Made by a program: the position numbers and the translations under genes. Of a stretch of 64,000 bases of DNA, positions 41,019-48,743 are shown piece after piece. The notes under the pieces are model-generated. The model ran no database searches, was not told where the DNA came from, and worked only from the letters and a program-made list of their open reading frames with translations. Origin of the DNA: Coprococcus sp. (GTDB taxonomy: Bacteria > Bacillota > Clostridia > Lachnospirales > Lachnospiraceae); contig JAAWDY010000014.1 in NCBI GenBank assembly GCA_022793995.1, positions 1 through 64,000 of the forward strand, given 5' to 3'. Numbering within the stretch: the stretch's first letter is position 1; each line of letters opens with the position of its first letter.

Positions 41019-41309
41019 TGTGTTATGCGGTATTTGATACAAATGTATTGATATCCTCTCTATTAACGAAACGAACAGATTCAAAAAATTTTGCTGATGA
41101 TCCGTCAATTCGGTTTAGCGGTCAATCCAAGTCCTACAGGGCAAATTCTTGTGGATATGGACGACCTTGTTTTTTATGAAATTGGGATGGAAAAGAGAGA
41201 TGATAACGCATATTTGATTACGGGAAATATCCGCCATTTTCCGAGACGTGATTTTATTGTCACACCATCGGAAATGATAGAAATTATTTATAAAGATTCT
41301 GCTTTATAA
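41015..41309 (+). pseudogene. PIN-domain toxin with internal deletion and frame change
   Basis: The N-terminus MMCYAVFDTNVLISSLLTKR is the start of a PIN RNase (first acidic residue D), and in another frame, from about 41093, the C-terminal part MIRQFGLAVNPSPTGQILVD, MDDLVFYEIG, DDNAYLITGNIRHFPRRDFI follows. Members of this PIN toxin family are about 135-140 residues; some 50 central residues are lost near 41085-41092, where the frame also changes. The frame-1 product would be a 54-residue nonsense-tailed peptide ending at 41179. Confidence 0.85.
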
Positions 41310-41345
41310 ATGAAAAAACCTATTGTCTTATACAAGCGGTTTTCC

Positions 41346-41375
41346 TTGACAATACTGGTTTGTTTGTGCTAGTCT
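41346..41375 (+). promoter_or_regulatory. Candidate metG promoter
   Basis: TTGACA (41346-41351), 18 bp, TAGTCT (41370-41375). The leader to the metG ATG is only about 50 nt, so there is no room for a T-box. Confidence 0.5.
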
Positions 41376-41430
41376 GGTATGCAGAAAAACTATCGGGAAA
41401 ACTTAAGGATTCAGGGGAAGGGAAAAGAAA

Positions 41431-43341
41431 ATGGCAGACAAACCAAAGTATTACATCACAACAGCGATTACCTATACATCCGGAAAACCGCACATCGGGA
41501 ACACCTACGAGATCGTCCTGGCGGATGCGATCGCGCGTTATAAGAGGAGCCGGGGCTTTGACGTGTTCTTCCAGACCGGAACGGACGAGCACGGACAGAA
41601 GATTGAGATGAAGGCGGAAGAAGCGGGAACGACTCCGAAGGAATTCGTGGACGGAGTGGCGGATGAGATCCGCAGGATCTGGGATATGATGAACACGTCT
41701 TATGACAAATTTATCCGTACCACAGATGATTACCATGAGAAAGAAGTGCAGAAGATATTTAAGAAATTGTACGACAAGGGAGATATTTACAAAGGGTATT
41801 ATGAAGGGATGTATTGTACGCCCTGCGAATCCTTTTTCACAGAGTCCCAGCTTGTGGACGGCAAATGTCCGGACTGCGGACGTCCGGTACAGCCGGCGAA
41901 GGAAGAGGCTTACTTCTTCAAGATGAGCAAATACGCGGACAGGCTGATCGAGCATATCAACAGTCATCCCGAGTTTATCCAGCCGGTATCGAGAAAGAAT
42001 GAGATGATGAATAATTTCCTGCTTCCGGGGCTTCAGGATTTATGTGTGTCACGTACATCTTTTAAATGGGGAGTTCCGGTAGATTTTGATCCGAAGCATG
42101 TGGTCTATGTATGGCTTGACGCGCTGACGAACTACATCACCGGAATCGGGTACCACTGTGGGGACGACAGTGAAGAAATGTTCAATAGGAACTGGCCGGC
42201 AGATTTGCATCTGATCGGGAAGGATATTATCCGTTTCCATACGATTTACTGGCCGATCTTCTTGATGGCGCTTGACCTGCCGCTTCCGAAGCAGATATTC
42301 GGGCATCCGTGGCTGCTCCAGGGGGACGGCAAGATGAGCAAATCCAAGGGCAATGTACTCTATGCGGACGAGCTGGTCGATTTCTTCGGGGTAGATGCAG
42401 TGCGGTATTTCGTCCTGCACGAGATGCCGTTTGAAAATGACGGCGTGATCTCCTGGGAGCTGATGGTGGAAAGGCTGAATTCAGACCTTGCGAATACGCT
42501 GGGGAACCTGGTAAACCGTACTGTTTCCATGACAAACAAGTATTTTGGCGGAACTGTTACGGATAAAGGCGCGGCGGAAGAAGTGGACGCGGATCTGAAA
42601 GCGGTCGTATCCGGTACGCCGCTTCTTGTGGAGAAGAAGATGGAAGATCTGCGCGTGGCGGATGCGATCACAGAGATCTTCAATCTCTTCAAACGCTGCA
42701 ACAAATATATTGACGAGACGATGCCGTGGGTACTGGCAAAGGACGAGGATAAGAAAGACCGACTGGAGACAGTGCTCTGGAACCTGATTCAAAGTATTTC
42801 CGAAGGCGCGCGCCTGCTGGAGTCCTTTATGCCGGAGACGTCTGAGAAGATTCTCGCGCAGCTCGGCGGCGGACATGTGACGGATAAGCCGGAGATCCTG
42901 TTCCAGCGGTTGGATATCAAAGAAGTTCTGGAAAAGGTGGAAAAGCTTCATCCTTCTGAGCCGGAACAGGCGGAAAGCAAGGTGGAAGAGCCGGTGATCG
43001 ACATCGAAGCAAAGCCGGAGATCACCTTTGAAGATTTTGGGAAAATGCAGTTCCAGGTGGGCGAGATCATCGCCTGCGAGGAAGTCAAGAAATCACGGAA
43101 ACTTCTCTGCTCCCAGGTAAAGATCGGAAGCCAGGTGAAACAGATCGTGTCCGGAATCAAGGCGCATTACACGGCCGAAGAGATGGTCGGCAAGAAGGTA
43201 ATGGTGCTTGTGAACTTAAAGCCCGCGAAGCTGGCAGGAGTCCTCTCCGAAGGGATGCTGCTCTGCGCGGAGGACGCGGACGGGAATCTTGCACTGATGA
43301 CGCCGGAGAAGGCGATGCCGTCCGGCGCGGAGATTTGTTAG
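41431..43341 (+). CDS. metG: Methionyl-tRNA synthetase
   Basis: Class I synthetase of 636 residues that charges tRNA-Met. It has the HIGN signature (HIGNTYEIVLADAIARY, about 22), a zinc knuckle (CTPC...CPDCG, about 130-150), KMSKSKGN (about 300), an anticodon-binding helical domain, and a C-terminal tRNA-binding EMAP-like OB-fold (about 530-636: FQVGEIIACEEVKKSRKLL, SGIKAHY). This is the Bacillus-type form with one zinc knuckle. GGGGAAGGGAAAAGAAA precedes the ATG. A perfect-looking terminator follows. Confidence 0.97.
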   Translation: MADKPKYYITTAITYTSGKPHIGNTYEIVLADAIARYKRSRGFDVFFQTGTDEHGQKIEMKAEEAGTTPKEFVDGVADEIRRIWDMMNTSYDKFIRTTDDYHEKEVQKIFKKLYDKGDIYKGYYEGMYCTPCESFFTESQLVDGKCPDCGRPVQPAKEEAYFFKMSKYADRLIEHINSHPEFIQPVSRKNEMMNNFLLPGLQDLCVSRTSFKWGVPVDFDPKHVVYVWLDALTNYITGIGYHCGDDSEEMFNRNWPADLHLIGKDIIRFHTIYWPIFLMALDLPLPKQIFGHPWLLQGDGKMSKSKGNVLYADELVDFFGVDAVRYFVLHEMPFENDGVISWELMVERLNSDLANTLGNLVNRTVSMTNKYFGGTVTDKGAAEEVDADLKAVVSGTPLLVEKKMEDLRVADAITEIFNLFKRCNKYIDETMPWVLAKDEDKKDRLETVLWNLIQSISEGARLLESFMPETSEKILAQLGGGHVTDKPEILFQRLDIKEVLEKVEKLHPSEPEQAESKVEEPVIDIEAKPEITFEDFGKMQFQVGEIIACEEVKKSRKLLCSQVKIGSQVKQIVSGIKAHYTAEEMVGKKVMVLVNLKPAKLAGVLSEGMLLCAEDADGNLALMTPEKAMPSGAEIC

Positions 43342-43352
43342 GAGAACATTAT

Positions 43353-43418
43353 GCGTAAAAATACGCCGGGGCTATGGTGATGATGATACGATAACCCCGG
43401 CATATTTTTGCGTTTTTT
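43353..43418. terminator. Bidirectional terminator after metG
   Basis: GCGTAAAAATACGCCGGGG (43353 on) pairs with CCCCGGCATATTTTTGCG (ending 43412), followed by TTTTTT. It separates metG from the convergent small gene at 43425. Confidence 0.9.
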
Positions 43419-43424
43419 GTTTTG

Positions 43425-43715
43425 TTAGCTGAGTTCTACCTTCAGCGCCTCCTCCGGCTTAAATTCGTTGCGGAGGTCATACATGTTATGGCCTGTAGAC
43501 TCTCCCAGCACTTTCCCCTTCAGAGAATAGCAGCGGATAAAACGTCTGTTATCAATGGAAGACCAGTGCTCCACATCCCAGGTGATATAACCGTCGTCGT
43601 CCGTCTTCTCAGCTTTCAGATAGACGTCCACCTGCCGTCCGTCCACCATGATGTCGACGAGTTTTTGTGTGTCGGCCTCCAGTTCCACATCATTGACAGT
43701 ATCATATACTTTCAT
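43425..43715 (-). CDS. Small hypothetical protein (96 aa)
   Basis: An acidic protein (MKVYDTVNDVELEADTQKLV...) with a beta-rich pattern, no signal or membrane helix and no motif I recognise. AGGAGG lies 9 bases before the ATG at 43715; a TTG two codons earlier would be too close to it. Codon use resembles the neighbouring core genes, so it is probably expressed. Function unknown. Confidence 0.7.
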   Translation of the reverse strand: MKVYDTVNDVELEADTQKLVDIMVDGRQVDVYLKAEKTDDDGYITWDVEHWSSIDNRRFIRCYSLKGKVLGESTGHNMYDLRNEFKPEEALKVELS

Positions 43716-43827
43716 TTTCAATCTCCTCCTTAAAAGATGCTGTACTTATTTCTAGTATACATAAGCTGAAAACTATGGGCAAGTAAAAAATAAATTTTCC
43801 AGGAAGTTTTACCTTAAACGGTTAATA

Positions 43828-43953
43828 TCAATCGTCAAAGGCGTGATAAATATCCTGGATGGTTAAAAGCGTAACCGCTCCCTTTGTGGCGGGTTCTATT
43901 AAAGGAGGCTTGAAACCACTTTTTGAAAAAATATAATAATGAAATTTGAGGTT
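43828..43953 (-). pseudogene. C-terminal scrap of a DUF234-type AAA ATPase
   Basis: On the minus strand the frame from 43953 to the stop at 43828-43830 reads NLKFHYYIFSKSGFKPPLIE, then PATKGAVTLLTIQDIYHAFD. This matches the C-terminal ending (…FSKSGF…L…VTLVTLxDIY) of archaeal/bacterial DUF234 ATPases, whose C-terminus is a nuclease-like fold. Only ~42 residues remain. The rest of the gap between 43716 and 44089 shows no gene; TGACA-N5-TGTCA (43996-44010) is a small dyad ahead of the next gene. Confidence 0.65.
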
Positions 43954-44089
43954 TCAACCACGCAGGTAGAATTATTTTTTCGGGGATTTAAAACATGACA
44001 TACAGTGTCAGGATATATATGCTATAGTAAATGTCATAGCAACATCGTTATATATAAAGTTTAACCACATTTAAAACGGAGGTAACAAA

Positions 44090-44365
44090 ATGAACAAAAT
44101 GAACCAGAGATTTTGCCAGTGCTGCGGTATGCCGATGGGAGATACAGACGAACTGTACGGAACAAATGCCGACGGAAGCAAAAATGAGGAGTACTGCAGG
44201 TATTGCTTTGAAAACGGTGATTTTACTTTTCCTGGCACAATGGAAGAAATGATCGAGATCTGCGTGCCCAAGATGGCGGCTGCGAATCCCGATATGAGCG
44301 AAGAAGAAGCGAGAAGGGGGATGTTGGAATGGTTCCCGACTTTAAAGCGGTGGAAAAATAACTAA
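44090..44365 (+). CDS. Putative zinc-ribbon protein (91 aa)
   Basis: Matches the small zinc_ribbon_2 family: RFCQCCGMPM (CxxC) and EEYCRYCFENG (CxxC), followed by a helical MEEMIEICVPKMA and LEWFPTLKRWK. These cytoplasmic proteins are of unknown role and often sit beside stress or regulator genes. CGGAGG lies 8 bases before the ATG. A TGACA-N5-TGTCA dyad and a TATAGT box upstream (44010-44035 area) may be its promoter region. Confidence 0.85.
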   Translation: MNKMNQRFCQCCGMPMGDTDELYGTNADGSKNEEYCRYCFENGDFTFPGTMEEMIEICVPKMAAANPDMSEEEARRGMLEWFPTLKRWKNN

Positions 44366-44416
44366 ATAGGCGGTAAAGTAATGCGGTCTATTTTCAGCCG
44401 CACAGTTAGAAAGTTT

Positions 44417-44445
44417 TTGAAACCGTCTCATTGCAAAGCTATACT
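44417..44445 (+). promoter_or_regulatory. Promoter for the MGMT-like gene
   Basis: TTGAAA (44417-44422), 17 bp, TATACT (44440-44445), about 37 bp before the ATG at 44482. Confidence 0.6.
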
Positions 44446-44481
44446 TTTTAGGATATGCTCTGAATAAGGAGGTGCTGGATT

Positions 44482-44958
44482 ATGGCAAATGAAGATCAAA
44501 AAGATTTTAACGCGATGCTTAACGACAGCAAAGATATGCCCAAAATTCAGACGATCATGGATGAAAAGAGCATAAAAAAATATGGGGGAGACAGGATGTA
44601 TTTTGCGCCGCCGATGGATTATGACAGAGTAATGCGCCTTGTACCTTTTGGAAAACTACTCACAGTAGGAATGATACGGGATTATTTTGCAAAACAAAGC
44701 GGCGCCGATTTTACAGAGCCGATTACCGCGGGAATATTTGTTTCCATTGCCGCGTGGGCAAGTTACCAGCGAAAAGATGATAAAACGCCCTACTGGAGAA
44801 CGCTTAAAGCGAACGGAGAATTAAATCCGAAATATCCCGGCGGGATCGAGGCGCAAAGGGAAATGCTCGAAAAGGAGGGCCACACCATCATTCAAAAGGG
44901 CAGGACGAATATAAAGTATTATTGTAAGGATTATGAGCAGTCACTATTTTCACTATGA
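44482..44958 (+). CDS. MGMT-family (alkyltransferase-like) protein without the active cysteine
   Basis: A 158-residue protein whose middle (VPFGKLLTVGMIRDYFA, then AGIFVSIAAWASYQR, TPYWRTLKANGELNPKYPGG, REMLEKEGH) follows the DNA-binding domain of O6-alkylguanine transferases. The PCHR active site is replaced by PYWR, so there is no acceptor Cys at the normal place. This fits alkyltransferase-like proteins, which bind damaged DNA and hand it to excision repair. An N-terminal ~45-residue extension contains KYGGDRMYFAPP. AAGGAGG precedes the ATG. The damage-signalling role is inference. Confidence 0.7.
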   Translation: MANEDQKDFNAMLNDSKDMPKIQTIMDEKSIKKYGGDRMYFAPPMDYDRVMRLVPFGKLLTVGMIRDYFAKQSGADFTEPITAGIFVSIAAWASYQRKDDKTPYWRTLKANGELNPKYPGGIEAQREMLEKEGHTIIQKGRTNIKYYCKDYEQSLFSL

Positions 44959-44960
44959 CA

Positions 44961-45003
44961 TGAAGTCTCCAGGTTTACCATGAAGGAAAACCTGGAGGCT
45001 TCA
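44961..45003. terminator. Hairpin between convergent genes
   Basis: TGAAGTCTCCAGGTTT (44961-44976) pairs with AAACCTGGAGGCTTCA (44988-45003) with one G-T pair. No long U-tract, but the location between the MGMT-like gene and the acetyltransferase suits a shared end. Confidence 0.7.
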
Positions 45004-45058
45004 GCTGTTTTGCTAAGCGCAGCTGAAACGGATATTGCGGCAGATGGGTCTATCTTTT

Positions 45059-45685
45059 CTATTTTGTATTTTTGACAATCTCCCAGATTTCATCGTCAAA
45101 CATCTTGTCTTTGTAATAATATTTTCTATCGTCCTCGGTAATTTCTCTGATTACTTTACAGGGATTGCCTGCGGCAATTACCCCGGCGGGAATATCTTTT
45201 GTCACAACGCTTCCTGCCCCGATCACTGTATCTGAACCAATGGAAACGCCCGGCATAACGACACAGTTTCCGCCAATCCACACACGGTCCCCGATCGTGA
45301 TCGGTATCCCGTATTCATAACCGGACTTCCTGCTTTGTGGATGAATTGGGTGTCCCGCCGTATATAAAGAAACAAAAGGGCCAAACATGACGTTGTCTCC
45401 GATCGTGATTCTGCCCACATCCAGCATCGTGCAGTAGGCATTCGTATAGAAGTTTTCTCCAACTTCAATATGCGTCCCGTATTCGCAATGGAACGGTGGT
45501 TCAAAATACATGCTTCCCTTATGTATGATCCCTGCTTCCTCCAGGCACTTCATTCCCTGTTCTGTGTCAAATGGCATGCATTCATTGTACCTGCGGATGA
45601 TACGTTTCACCTTTAACTGTTCCTCTATGACGGATTCATCCGAAAAATACGCCATGCCGTTATCTCTTCTCGCTCTATTATCCAT
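45059..45685 (-). CDS. Sugar O-acetyltransferase (LacA/Maa type)
   Basis: A ~208-residue left-handed beta-helix acetyltransferase: N-terminal Maa-type cap, then hexapeptide repeats (TIGDNVMFGPFVSLYTAGHPIHP with the catalytic His; ITIGDRVWIGGNCVVMPGV; IGAGSVVTKDIPAG). It would move acetyl from acetyl-CoA to a sugar such as maltose or a galactoside. AAGGAGG lies 8 bases before the ATG at 45685; the open frame to 45712 lacks a site. It is divergent from the DUF3788 gene with a shared promoter area. Confidence 0.92.
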   Translation of the reverse strand: MDNRARRDNGMAYFSDESVIEEQLKVKRIIRRYNECMPFDTEQGMKCLEEAGIIHKGSMYFEPPFHCEYGTHIEVGENFYTNAYCTMLDVGRITIGDNVMFGPFVSLYTAGHPIHPQSRKSGYEYGIPITIGDRVWIGGNCVVMPGVSIGSDTVIGAGSVVTKDIPAGVIAAGNPCKVIREITEDDRKYYYKDKMFDDEIWEIVKNTK

Positions 45686-45706
45686 AATCTCAGCCTCCTT
45701 GTGATT

Positions 45707-45734
45707 TGACATTTCATGTTTTGAACTCTATAAT
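45707..45734 (+). promoter_or_regulatory. Consensus promoter upstream of the DUF3788 gene
   Basis: TTGACA (45707-45712), 16 bp, TATAAT (45729-45734). Transcription would start near 45741, leaving ~178 nt before the DUF3788 ATG. Confidence 0.7.
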
Positions 45735-45740
45735 AATACA

Positions 45741-45926
45741 ATGAAACGGATAGAAAATCTACCAGTTTTATGCCGGAATAGCGCAATTTTGTTTGACGAT
45801 ATTAAATGCACGCGTAGCGGAGACAATATCCGGTTAGATCAAAAAAGGGGATACAAAATATTTAAACATAAAACCATCAATAATGAGTTACCGTTTGTTT
45901 ATTTAGAAAGGTGTCAATATGATTGA
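45741..45926 (+). CDS. Doubtful 61-codon ORF in the DUF3788 leader
   Basis: An ATG-initiated frame of 61 residues overlaps the DUF3788 start by 8 bp. It has no Shine-Dalgarno, and the predicted transcription start coincides with its ATG, so it would be a leaderless message. I recognise no domain. It may be a non-coding leader or the remnant of another gene. Confidence 0.25.
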   Translation: MKRIENLPVLCRNSAILFDDIKCTRSGDNIRLDQKRGYKIFKHKTINNELPFVYLERCQYD

Positions 45927-46338
45927 TTTACAAGACAAAAATATCTGTCCTGCCATTGAGGAAATAGGCGAATATGTTAGAAATCCTGTTTTCACACAGT
46001 TTTGTTCGGAGATTAAGAACATATATAAATGTAATGAAAAAATAGAGTACAGTTCATGCAGCTGGGAAAAGGGTTGGAACATTAAATTTAAAAAAGCTGG
46101 AAAAACATTATGCACCCTATATCCAAGAGAAAGTTATTTTACAGTTATGATCGTTGTCGGAGTAAAGCAAAAAACGCAAGTTGAGGCAATACTTCCAGAA
46201 TGTACGGTCGAATTGCAAAAGATTTATAAGCAGACGCAGGAAGGAAATGGACAAAGATGGCTGATGATAGACCTGGAGGATAAAGATGGTTTGTACAACG
46301 ATCTCTTGCGTTTAATACAGATACGCAGAAATAGCTGA
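45919..46338 (+). CDS. DUF3788 family protein
   Basis: A 139-residue protein resembling the DUF3788 family: WEKGWNIKFKKAGKTLCTLYP, ESYFTVMIVVG, and near the C-terminus RWLMIDLEDKDGLYNDLLRLIQIRR. The fold is predicted alpha/beta, related to YdhG/YdeI-like small domains; function is unknown. AAAGGTG lies 6 bases before the ATG. AT-richer than core genes nearby. Confidence 0.75.
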   Translation: MIDLQDKNICPAIEEIGEYVRNPVFTQFCSEIKNIYKCNEKIEYSSCSWEKGWNIKFKKAGKTLCTLYPRESYFTVMIVVGVKQKTQVEAILPECTVELQKIYKQTQEGNGQRWLMIDLEDKDGLYNDLLRLIQIRRNS

Positions 46339-46405
46339 ATTTCTGTTCGCGGTCAGATCAGAAAGCATCCGTTGGTTTAAAAGCAGGAAAAAGGAGGGGA
46401 AGTCC

Positions 46406-46655
46406 GTGCTGCCGACAAGAGAAGAAGCGGAAGAACTTTTAAGGGAAGCAGAAAAGTGTAATCCTGGACCGTGGGGGAATCACAGGCGCCAACGGCGTTC
46501 TGGATATTGAGGAACGGATGGACGATGTAAGACGGCGGTATGGTTCATATCCCCAGGAAAAATGGGATAATAATTTAAAGCTTAAAAATTATTTTGAAAA
46601 AAGGATGGGGAAGGATCTTTACAGCGTAGTGGGAAAAGACGTTTTTAAACCTTAA
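46406..46655 (+). pseudogene. HD-domain protein reduced to its two ends
   Basis: After AAGGAGGGG, a GTG at 46406 starts MLPTREEAEELLREAEKCN, PGPWGNH, the usual start of small HD-domain phosphohydrolases. Near 46485 the frame changes and the C-terminal end follows: VLDIEERMDDVRRRYGSYPQ, EKWDNNLKLKNYFEKRMGKD, ending at the TAA at 46653-46655. The central HD metal-binding part (~110 residues) is absent. Another case of internal deletion with both gene ends kept. Confidence 0.85.
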
Positions 46656-46668
46656 GGAGCATATGCGG

Positions 46669-47322
46669 ATGAAGGAGAAAGAGGTTTCAATTATAGGGGG
46701 CGCAGACGGACCGACAAGTATTTTTATAGCCGGCAGACCAGCGAAGAAGTCTCTAAAGGAAGGAGTCAGGAAATGCATTTACAACTGCAGACGGAAAAGG
46801 GCGGAAAAGGGAATCCGTGCAAATCCGCATACATTAAGGGCGGTCGCCGTATATGCGGTAAGAAAATACGATGCCGCCGAGCTTCCCAAAGCACAGAAAA
46901 GATATAAAGATCAATATAAAGGCGCAAAAGAAAGCCTGATTATCATGCACAGACCCGAACTATTAGGAGATCTAGGAGAAATTAAGCGGCCGGAAACATT
47001 TGACGAAGAATCGCTGAAAGAGATGTACCGCCGGATCCAGCTCCGAAGCGAAATGGCCGCCAATATCCCCGACCATGAAATGCCTATGGATTTTCATGTT
47101 TATGAGATTAAGATGAAGGAAGGACATTTGGAAATGGAAATGGACTTCCGGTGGGATTTTTTCAGTGTGTCCTATTCTGCGCCGAGTAAGAAGACGATGA
47201 AAAAGCTAAAGAAAATATCCCGGGAGCTGTATATGTATTACGGGGTGTCCAAGGAGGATATTAAAAACAGGACAGAAAGATATTTAGCATTATTGACAGT
47301 ATTGAGCAGTAAGTCACTGTAA
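46669..47322 (+). CDS. Soluble protein carrying an oxaloacetate-decarboxylase-beta-like GGADGPT motif
   Basis: A 217-residue protein. Residues about 5-18 (VSIIGGADGPTSIFIAG) closely match the signature loop of the membrane beta subunit of sodium-translocating decarboxylases (OadB/GcdB), but no membrane helix follows. Instead there is a basic segment (KKSLKEGVRKCIYNCRRKRAEKG) and a mixed domain. I recall similar soluble proteins in Lachnospiraceae. AAGGAG lies 9 bases before the ATG at 46669. Homology to decarboxylases may be limited to the motif; function unknown. Confidence 0.7.
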   Translation: MKEKEVSIIGGADGPTSIFIAGRPAKKSLKEGVRKCIYNCRRKRAEKGIRANPHTLRAVAVYAVRKYDAAELPKAQKRYKDQYKGAKESLIIMHRPELLGDLGEIKRPETFDEESLKEMYRRIQLRSEMAANIPDHEMPMDFHVYEIKMKEGHLEMEMDFRWDFFSVSYSAPSKKTMKKLKKISRELYMYYGVSKEDIKNRTERYLALLTVLSSKSL

Positions 47323-47339
47323 GGAAGGAGAAAATAAGC

Positions 47340-47795
47340 ATGGAGTATAAGATCATACGGCTTACAGACCAGCCGGAAATGAAGGTGCAGGCGGCGCAGT
47401 GGTTCCATGAGAAGTGGAATATTCCCTTAGCGGCGTACATAGAAAGCATGGACGAGTGCCTGGCTGGAAAAGCTCCTTTTCCCCAGTGGTACACGGTGGT
47501 CTGCGACGGCAGGATTATCGGAGGGTTAGGGGTTATTGAGAATGACTTTCATGATAGAAAAGACCTTGCGCCAAACGTCTGCGCTGTTTACACGGAGGAA
47601 GACAAGCGGGGTAAAGGTATAGCTGGCGCTTTGCTGAATTATGTCTGTGCCGATATGAAAGAAAAAGGAATTGATACCTTGTATCTGGTGACAGACCATA
47701 CCTCGTTTTATGAGCGTTACGGCTGGGAATTTCTTTGCATGGTACAAGGAGATGGGGAGCCTGAAATGACAAGAATGTATATTCACAGGGAGTAG
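47340..47795 (+). CDS. GNAT-family N-acetyltransferase
   Basis: A 151-residue GNAT protein: VVCDGRIIGGLGVIEN (beta4), VCAVYTEEDKRGKGIAGALL with the acetyl-CoA loop (RGKGIAG), and the C-terminal LYLVTDHTSFYERYGWEFL typical of the family. Substrate unknown. AAGGAGAAAATAAGC precedes the ATG. Only 4 bp separate it from the methyltransferase gene, so they form a pair; the upstream gene ends 17 bp before. Confidence 0.88.
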   Translation: MEYKIIRLTDQPEMKVQAAQWFHEKWNIPLAAYIESMDECLAGKAPFPQWYTVVCDGRIIGGLGVIENDFHDRKDLAPNVCAVYTEEDKRGKGIAGALLNYVCADMKEKGIDTLYLVTDHTSFYERYGWEFLCMVQGDGEPEMTRMYIHRE

Positions 47796-47799
47796 ATGT

Positions 47800-48597
47800 A
47801 TGATAAAAAGAGAAGGACTGGGATGGACATTTGATACGGTATCTGATATATATGAAAAAATGCGGCCGGGGTATACAGGCGAGTTATACCAGGCGATTTT
47901 TGATTATATCCCGGTTAATGAGCTGAGCAATGTCGTCGAAGTCGGTATCGGGGGCGGCCAGGCGACGCAGCCCATCCTGCGGACTGGGTGTAGGCTTACG
48001 GCTGCAGAGTACGGGGAACATTTCTCTGAACTTTGCAGGGAAAAATTCAAAGAATATCCGAATTTCTCAGTTGTTACAAATAAATTTGAAAATATCGATT
48101 TTGAAGAAGATACCTACGATCTGGTCTTTTCTGCCAGCGCCTTTCACTGGGTGCCTGAGGAAATTGGGTATCCTAAGGTTTTCTCCATGCTAAAAAGCGG
48201 CGGGGTATTTGCAAGATTTGCGAATCATCCGTATTTTGATAAGGGCAGACCCGATCTTATGGAGGAAATTCAAAAGATTTATGGCGAGTATTATTATAAG
48301 TTCTACAATAAGAGACAGGAAATCCCCGAAGAGTACGGAGAGGAGGAGGCCCGGCTCAGGGCGTTTGTGGCGCTGAAATATGGTTTTCGTGATATTCAGT
48401 ATAGACTGTTTTTCAGAACGCGGACGTTCCAGGCAGAAGAATATACAGCGTTGCTCGGCACGTATTCAGATCATATCGCCATAGAGGAGACGATAAGGAG
48501 GGACTTTTTCGCTAAGATTAAAGAAGCGATCGAGTGGCACGGCGGCGAGATTACGATCTATGATACAATGGATTTACAGCTTGCAAAGAAACCGTAG
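47800..48597 (+). CDS. Class I SAM-dependent methyltransferase
   Basis: A 265-residue Rossmann methyltransferase: FDTVSDIYEKMRPGY start, SAM motif I VVEVGIGGGQATQPIL (about 45-60), FENIDFEEDTYDLVFSASAFHWV (motif II/post-II), LKSGGVFARFAN. The pattern resembles small-molecule methyltransferases related to UbiE/Coq5 or phosphonate types. Substrate unknown. It is probably co-transcribed with the GNAT gene. Confidence 0.88.
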   Translation: MIKREGLGWTFDTVSDIYEKMRPGYTGELYQAIFDYIPVNELSNVVEVGIGGGQATQPILRTGCRLTAAEYGEHFSELCREKFKEYPNFSVVTNKFENIDFEEDTYDLVFSASAFHWVPEEIGYPKVFSMLKSGGVFARFANHPYFDKGRPDLMEEIQKIYGEYYYKFYNKRQEIPEEYGEEEARLRAFVALKYGFRDIQYRLFFRTRTFQAEEYTALLGTYSDHIAIEETIRRDFFAKIKEAIEWHGGEITIYDTMDLQLAKKP

Positions 48598-48743
48598 GTT
48601 TGACGGGTACTAATAAAGATAAGCAAGTTAGGTGGATCGTTTTATACACCGTCCTGCATTGTAAGGACTTTGGCAGAGATGACTGAGTCTTTTGAAGGAC
48701 AAATTTTTGTCTACCCGATAAGCACAGGAAGAGAGGTGAGGTC

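Noticed and set aside
41310..41430. T-box riboswitch before metG
   Set aside because: The leader from the likely promoter is only about 50 nt, with no T-box sequence or antiterminator.
45741..45926. New small gene upstream of DUF3788
   Set aside because: No ribosome site, start codon at the predicted transcription start, no recognisable domain; kept only as a low-confidence entry.
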